Positions 63,765 through 64,000 of a stretch of 64,000 nucleotides of DNA are shown here, one piece after another (positions within the stretch are counted from its first letter, which is position 1; each line of letters begins with the position of its first letter). Position numbers and translations under genes: made by a program. Origin of the DNA: Glaciecola sp965660815 (GTDB lineage: Bacteria > Pseudomonadota > Gammaproteobacteria > Enterobacterales > Alteromonadaceae); contig CBFIBG010000089.1 of NCBI GenBank assembly GCA_965660815.1, positions 62,001-126,000 of the forward strand, written 5' to 3'. Below the pieces are notes generated by a model that did no database searches, was not told the origin of the DNA, and saw nothing but the letters and a program-made list of their open reading frames with translations.

Positions 63765-64000
63765 TTATTCTGTCGTAAAATCACGGATAATGTTATTCAC
63801 GGTTTCTTTGGCATCACCAAGCACCATACGGGCGTTCTCTTTAAAGAACAATGGATTATCGACCCCGGCAAAACCTGCGTTAGCAGAACGCTTGAGAACA
63901 AACACAGTTTTAGCTCTGTGCACCTCAATGATTGGCATACCATAGATTGGGCTACCTTCCATTTCTTTGGCCGCAGGATTCACAACATCGTTTGCACCAA
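63765..64000 (-). CDS. pntB: NAD(P) transhydrogenase subunit beta (C-terminal part, truncated by window edge)
   Basis: The minus-strand frame runs from the right edge: GANDVVNPAAKE, SPIYGMPIIEVHRAKTVFVLKRS, GFAGVDNPLFFKENARMVLGDAKETV. This is the NADP-binding end of PntB, where the family has GANDTVNPAA and GDAK motifs. The proton-pumping transhydrogenase makes NADPH from NADH in the inner membrane. The remainder lies outside the window. Confidence 0.93.
   Translation of the reverse strand, partial: GANDVVNPAAKEMEGSPIYGMPIIEVHRAKTVFVLKRSANAGFAGVDNPLFFKENARMVLGDAKETVNNIIRDFTTE

Noticed and set aside
1..64000. CRISPR arrays, tRNA or rRNA genes, prophage genes
   Set aside because: No regular repeat-spacer pattern, cloverleaf sequence, rRNA segment or phage structural gene was recognised on either strand.

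Overview
The window reads as a chromosomal segment of a marine gammaproteobacterium, most likely an Alteromonadales member (Glaciecola/Paraglaciecola/Alteromonas-like). This is inference. It rests on moderate AT-richness, a TonB-dependent receptor, GH16 and GH17 laminarinase-type lipoproteins, PEP-CTERM surface proteins, an MSHA-like pilin, several multi-domain cyclic-di-GMP proteins, and gammaproteobacterial housekeeping genes (roxA, rep, pntB, arfB, mgsA, creA, mlaA). No rRNA, tRNA, CRISPR array, prophage or intact insertion sequence was found. The only mobile-element trace is an IS66 transposase remnant at 311-505.

Layout. 1-5.9 kb: tail of a PEP-CTERM protein, the IS66 scar, a CHASE-PAS-PAS-GGDEF-EAL protein with a C-terminal zinc-binding CZB domain, and a PglL/Wzy-type O-oligosaccharyltransferase. 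6-12.4 kb: roxA and a MipA/OmpV porin-like protein, a thiopurine methyltransferase, an FKBP isomerase, a DUF2237 protein, a VOC protein, a DsbC-like thioredoxin-fold protein and an unknown secreted protein. 12.5-28.3 kb: two S9 peptidases, a choice-of-anchor-L surface protein, a TonB receptor divergent from a GntP permease, a GH17 glucanase, several small unknown genes, an M14 peptidase and mgsA. 28.4-33.7 kb: arfB-creA, a two-part YeeE/YedE transporter next to a TetR regulator with a clear operator pair, a tandem OB-fold protein behind a Fur-like box, and a permease. 33.9-37.3 kb: a compact operon encoding a PstS-like binding protein, an outer-membrane barrel and a HAMP-PAS-GGDEF diguanylate cyclase. 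37.5-44.2 kb: yjdM, mlaA with an RND/MMPL exporter, a bacterial alternative oxidase, a double-BON protein and an SMP-30 lactonase. 44.5-47.1 kb: an orphan pilin, a flavin reductase and a thiolase with a perfect CRP site upstream. 47.2-50.9 kb: two large membrane proteins, one SLOG/SLATT-like and one with two TMs, two Rossmann domains and a RyR domain. 51-64 kb: a UbiA prenyltransferase, PsiE, a universal stress protein, an unknown helical protein, GH16, cytochrome c5, a GAF-GAF-GGDEF-EAL protein with a ruined EAL site, rep, a secreted DUF3718-like protein, an ECF sigma factor with a membrane partner, and the C-terminus of pntB.

How the genes work together. Three GGDEF proteins with very different sensory ends (CHASE/PAS/CZB, HAMP/PAS with a binding-protein operon, double GAF) suggest heavy investment in c-di-GMP control of surface life. 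The TonB receptor and glucanases fit use of algal beta-glucans, though they are dispersed rather than in one locus. The strongest candidate for an undescribed system is the 47.2-50.9 kb pair: architecture suggests a membrane-bound nucleotide-sensing or effector system of the SLOG/SLATT/RyR type, possibly for stress or defence. The second is the 33.9-37.3 kb operon, which may couple an extracellular or periplasmic ligand to c-di-GMP. Both assignments are inferred from sequence patterns, not shown.
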